The notes under the pieces were generated by a model that did no database searches, was not told where the DNA came from, and saw only the letters and a program-made list of their open reading frames with translations. A stretch of 17,299 nucleotides of DNA from an uncultured Ruminococcus sp. (lineage in GTDB: Bacteria; Bacillota; Clostridia; Oscillospirales; Ruminococcaceae): contig CALANW010000085.1 of NCBI GenBank assembly GCA_937926145.1, forward strand, positions 1 to 17,299, in the 5' to 3' direction. A program made the translations under genes and the position numbers. Positions 16,504-17,299 of this stretch are shown piece after piece (position 1 is the stretch's first letter; each line of letters starts with the position of its first letter).

Positions 16504-17299
16504 TATCTCGCACCTCCGTTTCTGTTCCGGGCATTCTCTTTCTGAATGTTTTTCTCACTGACCTTTTCTATAGTCTTATCAGCCCATTCTTTCATAGCCG
16601 TCACTCTGTCGGCAAAAGTTACGCCGTCATTGGATTTTTGCATTGAATAATATGGAGATTCTTTTGGAAACACTCTGCTCATATCATCAACAGCCTTATC
16701 CAACGGCATTGAGGCATATATGTCATTGTTGTAGGCAGTAAGAGTGTTTTCATCAATATTTATCTCAACGGCAAGCGTATCTCTGCTCTGATTTTCATAA
16801 GCAAAATCCGCTTCGGAAAGTATTTCGTCCGCCTTATCCGCTATTGCCTTGAACGGAGCTTTTTCCTCAAGGCAGTATAAAATATCCTGCAATGGTCTGT
16901 CAGTTTTCATATATTCCGCAAAGCCGTTCTGCTCAACAGATATAAGCAGTTCGGGAGTGGAAGCTGCCAGAACATCAAATATGTTCATTTCCTGCTTCTG
17001 CTCTGATATGCCGCTTTCCATAATTTCAGCCGAACCGCTTATCTTTTCGGAATATGCTTCAATCTTGTCAGCGATAAAGTCCGCAAGCTCTGAAATATCG
17101 GGCATAGTGTCCGAAGTCTGCACGGCGTAGGTTCGGAGTGCATCAACAATGGTATCAAGTCCCTGCTCCTCGGTTGGGTTTGCAAAGGTGTCGATTATCA
17201 TATCCGAAACATCATTTACAGCTTCCTCATCTTCAAGCCCCTCGCTTTTCACAAAAACCTCCGTGGCTTTCATAGCAAGATATGAAACATAATTATGCT
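16503..17299 (-). CDS. Unknown mobile-element protein, 5' end outside window
   Basis: I do not recognise a family. From the first ATG (17273) the product is 256 residues, but the frame stays open to the window edge (adding YVSYLA directly before that Met) and there is no ribosome site there, so the gene probably starts outside. The protein is acidic and helix-rich: helices around 15-75, an AKAD/EILSEAD-type segment near 140-156, a strand pair around 165-185, then a DKAVDDMSRVF helix. The last part (about 218-238: VTFADRVTAMKEWADKTIEK) matches the tail of the downstream Toprim protein. The basic C-terminal end is rich in Arg and Asn. Its stop overlaps the Toprim start by one base. It belongs to the same operon and possibly the same complex, but no function can be assigned. 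Confidence 0.7.
   Translation of the reverse strand, partial: HNYVSYLAMKATEVFVKSEGLEDEEAVNDVSDMIIDTFANPTEEQGLDTIVDALRTYAVQTSDTMPDISELADFIADKIEAYSEKISGSAEIMESGISEQKQEMNIFDVLAASTPELLISVEQNGFAEYMKTDRPLQDILYCLEEKAPFKAIADKADEILSEADFAYENQSRDTLAVEINIDENTLTAYNNDIYASMPLDKAVDDMSRVFPKESPYYSMQKSNDGVTFADRVTAMKEWADKTIEKVSEKNIQKENARNRNGGAR

Overview
The window looks like a fibre-degrading gut or rumen clostridium, most likely a Ruminococcus-type Oscillospiraceae. This is inferred from two GH5 lipoprotein glycanases, Gram-positive ribosome sites and lipoboxes, and a mobile module of a kind known from that group. Every gene I accept lies on the minus strand, so transcription runs from high to low coordinates.

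Region 1 (about 1-4300) is a carbohydrate locus. In transcription order it holds an AraC-family regulator with its own promoter (start 4218), a GH5 endoglucanase lipoprotein resembling subfamily 4 (1935-3206), a ThuA-like protein (1291-1929) and a GH5_2-type cellulase lipoprotein (166-1233). A terminator closes it at 121-159. Neither cellulase carries a dockerin or a recognisable carbohydrate-binding module, so both appear to be surface lipoproteins that cut beta-glucan outside the cell.

Region 2 (about 4282-4440) is a seam. It holds a perfect 16-bp-stem terminator, a 13-nt match to the end of the Tn5/Nextera mosaic end, and the point where a large helicase gene stops being recognisable. It may be a real deletion or integration boundary, or an assembly chimera.

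Region 3 (about 4437-17299) is part of an integrative/conjugative-type element. In transcription order it has a partial unknown protein, a DUF3991-Toprim primase-like protein, a small DUF4315-like coiled-coil protein, a DUF3848/DUF3849 protein, and a very large YodL-methyltransferase-helicase protein. The first four are tightly packed, with overlaps or a short gap. The helicase gene is interrupted exactly in its Walker A lysine-threonine junction by a complete group II intron (5076-7829) encoding a reverse transcriptase/maturase with an HNH endonuclease. Splicing in silico restores GAGKT, but the rejoined gene is itself truncated after helicase motif III.

The most unusual signal is a near-palindromic 17-mer, ATGTTCC-ACC-GGAACAT. 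It occurs four times, always in interdomain linkers of the two largest mobile-element genes. Its two orientations encode VPPEH and VPVEH. Also of interest are a small repeated helix-strand-strand-helix module in two proteins and a shared C-terminal tail in two others.
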